From Hydrogenimonas urashimensis (GTDB lineage: Bacteria; Campylobacterota; Campylobacteria; Campylobacterales; Hydrogenimonadaceae): a stretch of DNA of 64,000 nucleotides. Of this stretch, positions 10,495-18,337 are shown piece by piece (position 1 is the first letter of the stretch; the number at the start of each line of letters is the position of its first letter). A program made the translations under genes and the position numbers. The stretch lies in NCBI RefSeq assembly GCF_016593255.1, contig NZ_AP023212.1, positions 2,210,001 to 2,274,000 on the forward strand, written 5' to 3'. Below the pieces are notes generated by a model. The model was not told where the DNA came from. It worked only from the letters and a program-made list of their open reading frames with translations, and did not search any database.

Positions 10495-11529
10495 ATGGCA
10501 TTTCCCCGATTCCCCTCCGATTGCCATTCCCTGTTGTGCAAGTATCTGACACCGGAACTTTACAAAAGGCTCAAAGACAAAAAGAGCCGCTACGGCTTCA
10601 CCCTCGAGCATCTCATCCGCTCCGGGGTCGCGAACCCTGACAGCAGCATAGGGGTATACGTTGGGGACGAAGAGAGTTACGACCTTTTCGCGCCGCTGCT
10701 TTATCCCATCATCCGGGAATACCACGGTGTCGACCTCCACGCCCCACACAGGAGCGATATGGACCCGGTCCATCTGGATATCGACAATCCCGACCCCCAG
10801 GGGCGCTTCATTCTCTCCACCCGCATTCGGGTGGGGCGCAACCTTCACTGCTTTCCTTTGGGACCAGCCATCGCCCAAAGAGAGAGGCTGATCGTGGAGT
10901 GTCTGGCTGTCGATGCCCTGAAAACTCTTAAAGGGGATCTGGCGGGAGCCTATTATCCGCTTTCGGGCATGGACGAGAAGACGAAACAGCGGCTCATCGA
11001 AGACCATTTCCTATTCAAAGAGGGGGACCGTTTTCTCGAGGCCGCCGGGCTCAACCGGGACTGGCCCGAAGGTCGTGGCATCTTCCACAACGAAGAGAAA
11101 ACTTTTCTAGCCTGGATCAACGAGGAGGATCAGTTCCGGATCATCTCCATGCAAAAGGGCGGGGATATTCAGATGGTCTTCGAGCGCCTCTCCCGCGCCG
11201 TGAGAAGTTTGCAGCAGCGCCTTACCTTCGCCTACAGCGATCGACTGGGTTACATTACCAGCTGCCCGACCAATCTGGGAACCGCCATGCGGTCCAGCGT
11301 CCATATCAGGCTTCCAGAACTCGGCCGTGACCGAAAAACTTTCGAATCGATCGCTAAAAAGTTTCATCTGCAAATACGCGGCATACATGGCGAGCACAGC
11401 GAAAGCGAAGGCGGTGTCTACGACATCAGCAACCGTCGGCGCCTTGGTGTCACGGAAGTCGAAGCGGTCAAAGAGATGGCCAAAGGGGTGAAGGCGCTGA
11501 TTGAAGAGGAGACGCGAAGAGGCGCATAG
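10495..11529 (+). CDS. full-length phosphagen (arginine-type) kinase
   Basis: An ATP:guanidino phosphotransferase, predicted to transfer phosphate reversibly between ATP and a guanidino compound, most likely arginine, as a cytosolic energy buffer. The 344-residue product contains both the alpha-helical N-terminal domain (guanidino-specificity loop around SSIGVYVGDEESY, about 50-62) and the catalytic domain: STRIRVGRNL near 108-117, EDQFRIISMQKGG near 215, and the diagnostic CPTNLGT with the reactive Cys near 257. Bacterial McsB protein-arginine kinases lack the N-terminal domain, so this is the animal/protist-like type. AAGGA precedes the ATG. Substrate (arginine versus taurocyamine) cannot be fixed from sequence alone. 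Confidence 0.9.
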   Translation: MAFPRFPSDCHSLLCKYLTPELYKRLKDKKSRYGFTLEHLIRSGVANPDSSIGVYVGDEESYDLFAPLLYPIIREYHGVDLHAPHRSDMDPVHLDIDNPDPQGRFILSTRIRVGRNLHCFPLGPAIAQRERLIVECLAVDALKTLKGDLAGAYYPLSGMDEKTKQRLIEDHFLFKEGDRFLEAAGLNRDWPEGRGIFHNEEKTFLAWINEEDQFRIISMQKGGDIQMVFERLSRAVRSLQQRLTFAYSDRLGYITSCPTNLGTAMRSSVHIRLPELGRDRKTFESIAKKFHLQIRGIHGEHSESEGGVYDISNRRRLGVTEVEAVKEMAKGVKALIEEETRRGA

Positions 11530-11540
11530 AAAAATGCGCC
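11521..11540. terminator. hairpin between convergent phosphagen kinase and pit genes
   Basis: GGCGCAT (11521-11527), loop AGAAAA, ATGCGCC (11534-11540): a perfect seven-base-pair stem covering the kinase stop codon and ending five bases from the pit stop. There is no U-tract outside the stem on either strand, though the minus-strand loop is U-rich. Probably a transcription barrier shared by both convergent genes. Confidence 0.45.
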
Positions 11541-11544
11541 CCGA

Positions 11545-13128
11545 TTAGACCATCATGCCTTTGATGATATAGAAGATGACCGCTGCGACCACGGCAGCGG
11601 CGGGAACGGTGATGAGCCATGCCGCGACGATTTTCTGAACGGCCGCACGCTGGACGTATTTGGTTTTGTAGACATTCTTGAGCGCTTTGCTCTCTTTCTT
11701 GACCCGTTTTTCGTATTCGCCGATAAGTTCGAAAAGCTGGACGATGCGTTCGTAATCTTGCTGCGACTTTGTCTCTTTCGCCTCCAGGTTTTCGAGCTCT
11801 TTTTTGAACGCTTCGAGTTTGCTTTTGAGTTCTTCAAGCTTCTGTTTTTCCTCTTTGATGCGGTATTCGAGACGCTGGGTGCGGTCGAGCCATTCGCGCA
11901 GGAAACCGACGCCGAAGACGCCGCCCAGGGCGATGTGGGTGGAACTGACGGGAAGGCCGAGCTGCGAGGCGATGATGACGGTAATGGCCGCCGCCAGCGC
12001 GATGGAGAAAGCGCGAATCTGGTCCAGTTCGGTGATTTCGCTTCCGACGGTTTTGATCAGTTTCGGCCCATAAAGCGCAAGGCCCAGGGAGATGCCGATG
12101 GCGCCGATGACCATAACCCACAAAGGAATCGCCGCTTTGGTGGAGATGGTGGCATGCGCCAGAGCGTCGTAGATGCCCGCCAGGGGGCCGACGGCGTTGG
12201 CGACGTCGTTGGCGCCGTGGGCGAAACTGAGCAGTGCCGCTGCGAAGATGAGAGGAATGGTGAAGAGCCGGTTGACACTCTCCCGTTCGTTCGTGACGGT
12301 GTGCTCATATTTTTTTATGGCACCTTTGACCAGCAGGAAAATGACGGCGGCGCCGATCAGGCCGAAGCCGGCTGCGGCGGGAAAGCCGACCTTGATCATG
12401 TGTTTGAGGCCTTTTAAGACGACATAGGTGATAAAAGCCCAGCCCATGACCGCCACGTAGAGTGGCACCAGTTTCATGGCCGCCTCTTTGGTCTGTTCTT
12501 TGTATATGATGGTCTTTTTGATGGCGTAGAGGAAAGCGGCGGCGATGAGCCCGCCCAGAATAGGCGAGATGACCCAGCTCGCTGCGATTTTGCCCATGGT
12601 GCCCCAGTGCACGATGGCAAAGGTTCCGCCGGCGGCGATGCCACCCCCCATGACGCCTCCGACAATGGAGTGGGTCGTGGAGACCGGAGCTTTAAGCCAG
12701 GTGGCCAGGTTGAGCCAAAGCGCTGCTGCAAGGAGTGCCGCTGTCATGGCCCAGACGAAATATTCCGGGTGCGTGAATGCCGCCGGATCGATGATGCCTT
12801 TTTTTATGGTTCCGGTGACATCGGCCCCGGCGATAAGCGCCCCGGCCGATTCGAAAACCGCCGCGATGATGATGGCACCCATCATTGTCAGCGCTTTGGA
12901 ACCGACAGCCGGCCCGACGTTGTTGGCGACATCGTTGGCACCGATATTCATCGCCATGTACGCGCCAAAGACCGCCGCCACGGCCAGAAACGGGTTGCCG
13001 GGAATCTTGTTCCATGTGGCGATCAGGACGATCGCCATGAAAATGAGTGAGAGACCCAGGCGCAAAAAATCGCCCCGACTTTTCTTTTCCGCCTTTTTCT
13101 GCATTTTTGCGAAAGTTTTTATTTCCAT
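11545..13128 (-). CDS. pit: Pit-family inorganic phosphate transporter
   Basis: A low-affinity, ion-coupled phosphate symporter of the inner membrane. The 527-residue protein shows the duplicated Pit signature: GANDVANNVGPAVGSKAL near 63-80 and AHGANDVANAVGPLAG near 305. There are roughly eleven hydrophobic helices. An unusual feature is a highly charged coiled-coil region of about 90 residues (around 405-494, EEKQKLEELKSKLEAFKKEL) before the last helix, longer than in textbook PitA. It lies downstream of the porin on the same strand, so the two probably form a phosphate uptake unit. An outer-to-inner membrane path is inferred from this pairing. Confidence 0.9.
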   Translation of the reverse strand: MEIKTFAKMQKKAEKKSRGDFLRLGLSLIFMAIVLIATWNKIPGNPFLAVAAVFGAYMAMNIGANDVANNVGPAVGSKALTMMGAIIIAAVFESAGALIAGADVTGTIKKGIIDPAAFTHPEYFVWAMTAALLAAALWLNLATWLKAPVSTTHSIVGGVMGGGIAAGGTFAIVHWGTMGKIAASWVISPILGGLIAAAFLYAIKKTIIYKEQTKEAAMKLVPLYVAVMGWAFITYVVLKGLKHMIKVGFPAAAGFGLIGAAVIFLLVKGAIKKYEHTVTNERESVNRLFTIPLIFAAALLSFAHGANDVANAVGPLAGIYDALAHATISTKAAIPLWVMVIGAIGISLGLALYGPKLIKTVGSEITELDQIRAFSIALAAAITVIIASQLGLPVSSTHIALGGVFGVGFLREWLDRTQRLEYRIKEEKQKLEELKSKLEAFKKELENLEAKETKSQQDYERIVQLFELIGEYEKRVKKESKALKNVYKTKYVQRAAVQKIVAAWLITVPAAAVVAAVIFYIIKGMMV

Positions 13129-13195
13129 AACGTCGCCTTATTCGGAAGTTTTAAATGGTAACAAAGTGATCATTAAATTACTCATAGACGATGCA

Positions 13196-13222
13196 GTGCA
13201 TTGAGTGCAATTACCAATGCAC
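13196..13222. other. hairpin over the porin stop codon
   Basis: GTGCATTG (13196-13203) and CAATGCAC (13215-13222) form a perfect eight-base-pair stem with an 11-base loop. It covers the porin stop codon and lies just before the pit gene. With no U-tract it may act as an attenuator or RNA-processing/stability element that lowers pit expression relative to the abundant porin. Confidence 0.4.
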
Positions 13223-14377
13223 TTCGGTCGTCAACATATATTTGGTCCGATCGACTTTTTTGGGTGCATCATTGTCCGTATCATCGATATCGAAGACGTT
13301 GACGATAAACTTGACATTTTTGTTGTAGGTATAGGCCGCTCCGGCGATGATCTGGTTACGGGTGAGATCTTTTTCGCTGTATTCGAAATCGTCATAGCGT
13401 GCGAAGATGGACCACTTTTCCGCAGGCCGGAACTCTCCGTTGATCGTCCAACCGTTATGGGTGTCGTCATCGTCGTAGTTTTTATAATTGACAAACATCC
13501 CGGCGACCAGGAACATGGGTTGGTTGTAAACCGCGTGCAGTGCGTACCAGTCATACCGCTTCTGATTGTTGATCTGTCCGGTAAAGGAGACGTCGAAGTA
13601 TTCGTCTTCCGTGGCGTGGACATGTTTCTTGCCCGTACCGAGAAGATTGGCGGTCAGGCGCCATTCGTAGGACATGTCGGTATCGGTGTGAGGATGGTGG
13701 TATCCGGCGCCGTTGAAAACGCCGAGTTCGGAACTGAAGTAGTCCATTTTCGTTTTGAAATTGATCCCCAGGTCTGCCGAATCAGTCAGATGGGCGCCTT
13801 CGCCCTCTTCGATGAAAGTTTTGGCGACGGAGCGGTAGAGCCAGCCGTGGTGCTCTTCCCAGTCGATCCAGGGGCGATGCACCTGGCCGAATTCCACACC
13901 GGTGGCGGGGATGTACTCTTTGAGATTTAGATAGATGTAGGCGTATTTCAGGCGTACCAGCCAGCTTCCGTCGCTGTCTTGAAACGTATCGAGCGTGGTG
14001 CGCATGTAATCGGTGTCGTTCCAGTAGGCTTTGACCTGGAAGTAGTTGCGGCGGGTTTCGAATTTGCCCGTGTCCTTGTCGGCGCCGGTATGGTCATCGG
14101 TATAGGTATACCCCAGATAATGGGTGCCGCTGAATTTGAGCGTCGGTACACCCGATTTCACTTTGACGCCGAGAGATTTTTTGACGGCCTGTTCGATCAC
14201 TTTGTCATTTTGTTTTTTCAGTTCCTCCTCACTGACAAAGTTGCCGAGCTTGATGCGGTTTGGGCCCGGTTTGGTGTAGATGGCGCCCGTTTGGGTGTCC
14301 TGATAGAGTGTGATGGAAGCGCTGAGCGCAGTAGCGAGAGCAGATGCCGTGGCCAATGAAAAAAGCGTCTTCTTCAT
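13211..14377 (-). CDS. outer-membrane porin, probably phosphate/anion-selective
   Basis: The 388-residue protein starts with a Sec signal peptide (MKKTLFSLATASALATALSAS), followed by alternating short beta strands rich in Tyr, Trp and Asp, and ends ...TTEVHW with a C-terminal aromatic residue as required by the Bam machinery. It resembles the OprP/OprO-like porins of Campylobacterota (LKFSGTHYLGY, RRNYFQVKAYW). No direct proof of specificity is visible; phosphate is inferred from the neighbouring Pit transporter and PhoB-like regulator. A tandem 11-bp operator lies across its probable promoter. AAGGATC precedes the ATG. Confidence 0.82.
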   Translation of the reverse strand: MKKTLFSLATASALATALSASITLYQDTQTGAIYTKPGPNRIKLGNFVSEEELKKQNDKVIEQAVKKSLGVKVKSGVPTLKFSGTHYLGYTYTDDHTGADKDTGKFETRRNYFQVKAYWNDTDYMRTTLDTFQDSDGSWLVRLKYAYIYLNLKEYIPATGVEFGQVHRPWIDWEEHHGWLYRSVAKTFIEEGEGAHLTDSADLGINFKTKMDYFSSELGVFNGAGYHHPHTDTDMSYEWRLTANLLGTGKKHVHATEDEYFDVSFTGQINNQKRYDWYALHAVYNQPMFLVAGMFVNYKNYDDDDTHNGWTINGEFRPAEKWSIFARYDDFEYSEKDLTRNQIIAGAAYTYNKNVKFIVNVFDIDDTDNDAPKKVDRTKYMLTTEVHW

Positions 14378-14397
14378 TCGATCGATCCTTCTATATG

Positions 14398-14445
14398 TTT
14401 ATACAGTGTGTATTGTATGACATTTTGGATACAATTTGGATACAA
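14398..14445 (-). promoter_or_regulatory. tandem 11-bp operator and -10 box of the porin promoter
   Basis: TTTGGATACAA occurs twice in perfect tandem on the plus strand at 14424-14434 and 14435-14445 (minus-strand reading TTGTATCCAAA twice). A weaker third unit, ATGTCATACAA on the minus strand, abuts it at 14423-14413. A minus-strand TATAAA at 14403-14398 fits a -10 box, placing the repeats over and upstream of the -35 region. Eleven-base-pair direct repeats are the normal footprint of OmpR/PhoB-family regulators, and one is encoded immediately to the right. The inference is PhoB-like activation of the porin, perhaps with autoregulation. Confidence 0.6.
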
Positions 14446-14496
14446 AATCAATAACCGGTATTACGCAGAATATGGAAGGGAACAAAGGATCTGTTT

Positions 14497-15165
14497 TTGG
14501 CGCTGATAGTCGTCATCGAAAATGAACGGGATCTGCTCGAACTTCTCGAGTATCATCTGATGAAGGAAGGGTATGATGTCTTCGCTTCCATTTCGACACA
14601 GGCGGTCGAAAGACTTCTTAAAGAGGAGATGCCCGATCTGATGATCGTGGACAGAAACCTTTCCGGCGAAGAGGGAAGTGAATTTGTTGCGAAATTGCGC
14701 AGTGAAGGGATCGACGTGCCGGTTGTTTTCCTGACTGCCAAAGCTTCGCAACGCGATATCGAAGAGGGATTCGAGCGGGGAGCCGACGACTATGTGACAA
14801 AGCCGTTCAATTTCAGGGAGCTGATGCATCGCATCCGGGCGATTTTAAGACGCAGCAGACCGGAAGAGAGCGAAACGATCCGTTACCGTGACATCACAAT
14901 CAAGCCCACACGGCATGAAGTTGCCATAGAAAACAGGAAGATCGATTTGACCCGACTCGAGTACAACCTGCTTATGGAACTGATCAAAAACAAGAGCAGG
15001 GTAATGAGCCGCGAAGAGCTGTTCGATCGTGTCTGGGGAGGGGAAGGGGCCTACAAGGGCAAGACGGTCAATGTGGCGATCAATCGCCTCAAAGAGAAGA
15101 TCGACCCCGACAAGAGCAAACACTACATCCGATCGGTTCGGGGCGTGGGGTACCAGATGTGCTGA
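14497..15165 (+). CDS. OmpR/PhoB-family response regulator
   Basis: A 222-residue DNA-binding regulator. The receiver domain (about 1-118) has the phosphoacceptor Asp near 51 (LMIVDRNLSG), the conserved Thr/Lys in FLTAKAS and VTKPFN. The winged-helix effector (about 128-222) has LTRLEYNLLMELIKN and RSVRGVGYQ. The acidic pocket reads ENE instead of EDE/DDD. The start is TTG 14497, seven bases after AAAGGA; a nearby ATG at 14472 is out of frame. The stop overlaps the kinase start. Context points to phosphate-starvation control, comparable to PhoB or Campylobacter PhosR, but this is inferred. Confidence 0.9.
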   Translation: MALIVVIENERDLLELLEYHLMKEGYDVFASISTQAVERLLKEEMPDLMIVDRNLSGEEGSEFVAKLRSEGIDVPVVFLTAKASQRDIEEGFERGADDYVTKPFNFRELMHRIRAILRRSRPEESETIRYRDITIKPTRHEVAIENRKIDLTRLEYNLLMELIKNKSRVMSREELFDRVWGGEGAYKGKTVNVAINRLKEKIDPDKSKHYIRSVRGVGYQMC

Positions 15166-16601
15166 ACCGTTATCTCAAACTCTCCCAGATATTTTTCATC
15201 AATTTCATTCTGCTTTTAGGCGGGGTGATGAGCGTCGCGACGTTTGTGATCTACTACTCCATCCAGCAGATCGAAATCGAACAGTACACCAATCAGCTCA
15301 AAAGTGAAATCGCCTATGTGAGTCTGCAGCAGGACAAAGGAAAAACCCTGGAGCAGGCCGCAAAAGAGATGAGTGAGATTATGGGGCGCCCGCTTCGTGT
15401 CACGCTGATTGCCATGGACGGAACACCGCTTTTTGATAACGAAGCCGATACGAAAAAGATGGCAAACCATGCGAATCGTCCAGAAGTGAAAGAGGCAAAA
15501 AGAGAAGGATTCGGTATAGCGGTGCGCTACTCCGAAACTATCGGAAACGACCGTATCTATGCCGCCAAAGTCATAAAGTGGCACGGCAAGCCTGCTATTT
15601 TACGCCTTTCGGTGGCGCTCGATACCGTTATGAGCGATTTTGGAACGCTGTGGGTTCGCATCGCGTTCGTTTTTTTCGTGGCGCTGATGGCCGGATTGTA
15701 CATGAGCTGGATGATACGGTGGCGTATCGATGAGGAACTGGAAAAAATCACCGATTATCTGCAGCATCTGGCGGACAAAAAGTATGGTGCGAGGTTTCTG
15801 CCCGGCTTTACGGCGGAGTTTCGCACCATCGGAAAACTGCTCAAAAAGCTTTCCAAACGGCTGGAAAAGAATGAAAGGAAACGCCGAAAATATACGGCCA
15901 AACTCCGCTTGATCGGCAAACAGCGCAGCGATATCATTTCGGCCATCGGACATGAATTCAAGAATCCGGTGGCGGCGATTATGGGATACACCGAGACGCT
16001 TCTGGGAGATCCCGATCTCTCTTTGCAGATGCGCAAAAAATTTCTTGAACGGATTGAACAAAACAGCCGGAGAATCATCGAAATGATTGACCGTCTCGCT
16101 TTCGTGACCCGTCTTGAAAACAGTGAAATCGAACCCAGGATGAGCAGATTCGATTTCGAAGAACTGGTCAAGGATGTCGCCGCCGCGCTGGAGCAGAAAT
16201 ATGCCGGCAGACATATCCGCATCAAAAGCGCTCCCGTCACGGTGTTTGCCGACAGGACGATGATGGAGATGGCTGTTAGCAACCTGATGGACAACGCCCT
16301 AAAATACTCCCAAGACGATATCGTCGTCGATGTAAACGAAAAGGAGTTCTGCATCGCCGACAGGGGCCAAGGCATAGCAAAGAAGGAGATTGCGGAAATA
16401 ACAAAGAAGTTTTATCGTGTGGACAAAAACAGCTGGGACAACTCCATGGGATTGGGGCTGGCCATCGTCACCTATATTCTCAGGCTGCACCACAGCTTTT
16501 TGAGGATCGAGTCCGATCCCGGTGTGGGAACACACATCTGTTTCGATATTCCCTCGATCTGCGACATCAAAAAAAATGAACGCTCTCGCAAATTTGTTTG
16601 A
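15159..16601 (+). CDS. membrane sensor histidine kinase, partner of the PhoB-like regulator
   Basis: 480 residues, start GTG 15159 overlapping the regulator stop. Seen: transmembrane helix 1 (about 10-30, IFFINFILLLGGVMSVATFV), a periplasmic sensor of about 130 residues, helix 2 (about 165-187, FVFFVALMAGLYMSWMI), a linker with helical heptads, the phosphoacceptor box GHEFKNPVAAIMGYTE with His near 265, the N box NLMDNALKYS, and ATP-lid glycine boxes DRGQGI and MGLGLAI. The sensor domain is larger than in typical PhoR and there is no PAS motif recognised. It should phosphorylate the upstream regulator. Confidence 0.9.
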   Translation: MLNRYLKLSQIFFINFILLLGGVMSVATFVIYYSIQQIEIEQYTNQLKSEIAYVSLQQDKGKTLEQAAKEMSEIMGRPLRVTLIAMDGTPLFDNEADTKKMANHANRPEVKEAKREGFGIAVRYSETIGNDRIYAAKVIKWHGKPAILRLSVALDTVMSDFGTLWVRIAFVFFVALMAGLYMSWMIRWRIDEELEKITDYLQHLADKKYGARFLPGFTAEFRTIGKLLKKLSKRLEKNERKRRKYTAKLRLIGKQRSDIISAIGHEFKNPVAAIMGYTETLLGDPDLSLQMRKKFLERIEQNSRRIIEMIDRLAFVTRLENSEIEPRMSRFDFEELVKDVAAALEQKYAGRHIRIKSAPVTVFADRTMMEMAVSNLMDNALKYSQDDIVVDVNEKEFCIADRGQGIAKKEIAEITKKFYRVDKNSWDNSMGLGLAIVTYILRLHHSFLRIESDPGVGTHICFDIPSICDIKKNERSRKFV

Positions 16602-16783
16602 AACAATGGAAAACTATCGATCCAAAAGTCTCTGATATAAGAAAAATTTCTACAAAAAACTCCTTTTTTAAGTTTCCGTTAATTCTATAACTATAAACTG
16701 AAGTTGTAAACAATTGGCTGTTGTATCGGTGAATTTGATTCTGTTATCAGGTTCATTAGGGCGGCTAATACCAAGGAGGAGTC
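16602..16783 (+). promoter_or_regulatory. promoter region of the molybdoenzyme operon
   Basis: An AT-rich 182-base spacer before a strong AAGGAGG ribosome binding site. A loose Crp/Fnr-type dyad, TTGAT (16735-16739), six bases, ATCAG (16746-16750), is present; the spacing is that of Crp rather than Fnr sites, so the match is weak. TATAAC/TATAAA stretches at 16686-16697 could be -10 boxes. A promoter is expected here because the operon starts here, but no single element is convincing. Confidence 0.4.
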
Positions 16784-17422
16784 ATGAAGCTCGGATTTCT
16801 GGTAGATCTCTCTCTTTGCATGGGATGCAAAGGGTGCGAGGTCTCTTGTAAAGTGGAAAATGAAGTGCCCATCGGAATGTGGCGCCTACGGGTCAAGTAC
16901 GTGGATGTGGGAACGTTTCCCGAAGCGAAGCGGACCTTCACGCCGCTGCGCTGCAACCATTGTGAAAGCGCTCCCTGTGAGCGTATCTGTCCCGTCAGCG
17001 CGCTGCACTATCTTGAAAACGGCATCGTCAATGTCGACAAAGAGCGCTGCATCGGCTGTGCCGGCTGTGTCATGGCCTGTCCCTACGGTGCCATCTACAT
17101 CGATCCGGAAACCAATTCGGCCGACAAGTGCACCTACTGCGCGCACCGAGTTGCTGGCGGCATGATGCCCGCCTGTGTCGTCGCCTGTCCTGTGGAAGCG
17201 AACATCTTCGGCGACCTGGACGACCCGACCAGCAACATCAGCAAGTACATCATGGAGCATCAGGGCGATGTGAAGGTGCGCAAACCCGAAAAGAACACGC
17301 ATCCGAAACATTTCTACGTCGGCGGCGGCGAGGTCAACCTCAATCCGCTGGCCAGCGAGCGTATCGAAGGGTACAACCTCTTCAACAAAATTACGCACCT
17401 GAAACACATAGGAGGTCACTAA
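16784..17422 (+). CDS. four-cluster ferredoxin subunit of a molybdopterin oxidoreductase (PsrB/NrfC/SoeB type)
   Basis: A 212-residue electron-transfer subunit relaying electrons between the membrane quinone subunit and the molybdenum subunit. It has four cysteine sets typical of the DmsB/PsrB/NrfC family: CMGCKGCEVSCK (about 12-23), CNHCESAPCERICP (about 61-74), CIGCAGCVMACPYG (about 92-105) and CTYCAHRVAGGMMPACVVAC (about 115-134). There is no signal peptide of its own, so it would be carried across the membrane with the Tat-targeted catalytic subunit. First gene of the operon in the order FeS, membrane, catalytic. Confidence 0.92.
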   Translation: MKLGFLVDLSLCMGCKGCEVSCKVENEVPIGMWRLRVKYVDVGTFPEAKRTFTPLRCNHCESAPCERICPVSALHYLENGIVNVDKERCIGCAGCVMACPYGAIYIDPETNSADKCTYCAHRVAGGMMPACVVACPVEANIFGDLDDPTSNISKYIMEHQGDVKVRKPEKNTHPKHFYVGGGEVNLNPLASERIEGYNLFNKITHLKHIGGH

Positions 17423-17423
17423 G

Positions 17424-18323
17424 ATGGTTGAACATGCACATGCCGCAACCCAGGCGGTGGTGACACTGGACGTCGCACTTCCCGGCATCGTATGGGGATG
17501 GATGATTACACTCAATATGTGGGCCAAGAGTATCGGTACCGGCGTCATTCTTGTCGGGGTCTATCTTCTGAAAAAGTATGGAGACCGGGTAGCCAGCGTC
17601 AAAACGTCCATGCCGGTTGTTTCGTTTATCTTTTTGAACATCTTCCTGCTTTTTACACTGCTCGATCTGCACCATCCGTTCAGGATGCTCAACATTTTCC
17701 TGCATCCGCACTGGACATCGGCCATTACCGTGGGTGCCTGGCTGGCGACCATCCTGACCGGTATCATCTTCGTGATGGCAGCCGGAAGACTCCTGCACAA
17801 ACTGGATGACGAACCGTTCAACAGACTGATGTGGGCCGCCTTCATTTTCGCCATTCCGGTTACCCTCTATACAGCAACTATCTTGGGTGAAGCAGCGGCA
17901 CGCGAACTGTGGCAGACACCCACCGAACTTTTTCAGATGGCGATGGCCGCGTTTATCGGCGGCTCTGCAACCTATCTGATTCTCGGTGTCGGCGACCAGA
18001 ATGTCAAGCGTGATCTCGGTATCGTTCTGGCTGTGAGTGCGTCTTTGTCTCTAATCGTCTATCTTGGTGAATACTATTTCGGTGCCATGAAAGCGGAAGA
18101 GGTTGCCGCGACGATTGCATTCGTCAAAGAGGGTGGTGCCTACCATACAATGTTCTGGGTCGGCCAGACACTCGGCTATATTCTTCCGATTGTACTGGTC
18201 ATTTTCGGGCTCAGGACCAAAAGCAGCAGTCTTCTTGCGTTGGCGTCGGTTCTGGCCTTGGCGGGGCTCTGGATCGCCAAACATGTATGGCTGGTCATTC
18301 CGCAGCTGATGAATCTTAGCTAA
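17424..18323 (+). CDS. NrfD/PsrC-family quinone-interacting membrane subunit
   Basis: A 299-residue integral membrane protein with about eight hydrophobic helices, opening with GIVWGWMITLNMWAKSIGTG, the usual NrfD-family start with conserved Gly and Trp. Helix-linking residues include LLDLHHPFRML, typical of PsrC/SoeC, where they line the quinone pocket. It anchors the complex and exchanges electrons with menaquinone. GGAGG precedes the ATG, and only one base separates it from the FeS gene stop. Direction of electron flow is not decided by sequence. Confidence 0.9.
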   Translation: MVEHAHAATQAVVTLDVALPGIVWGWMITLNMWAKSIGTGVILVGVYLLKKYGDRVASVKTSMPVVSFIFLNIFLLFTLLDLHHPFRMLNIFLHPHWTSAITVGAWLATILTGIIFVMAAGRLLHKLDDEPFNRLMWAAFIFAIPVTLYTATILGEAAARELWQTPTELFQMAMAAFIGGSATYLILGVGDQNVKRDLGIVLAVSASLSLIVYLGEYYFGAMKAEEVAATIAFVKEGGAYHTMFWVGQTLGYILPIVLVIFGLRTKSSSLLALASVLALAGLWIAKHVWLVIPQLMNLS

Positions 18324-18337
18324 GACAGGAGAAAAAG

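Noticed and set aside
16735-16750. Fnr site before the molybdoenzyme operon
   Set aside because: The half-sites TTGAT and ATCAG are separated by six rather than four bases and the second is imperfect; kept only as a weak note in the promoter entry.
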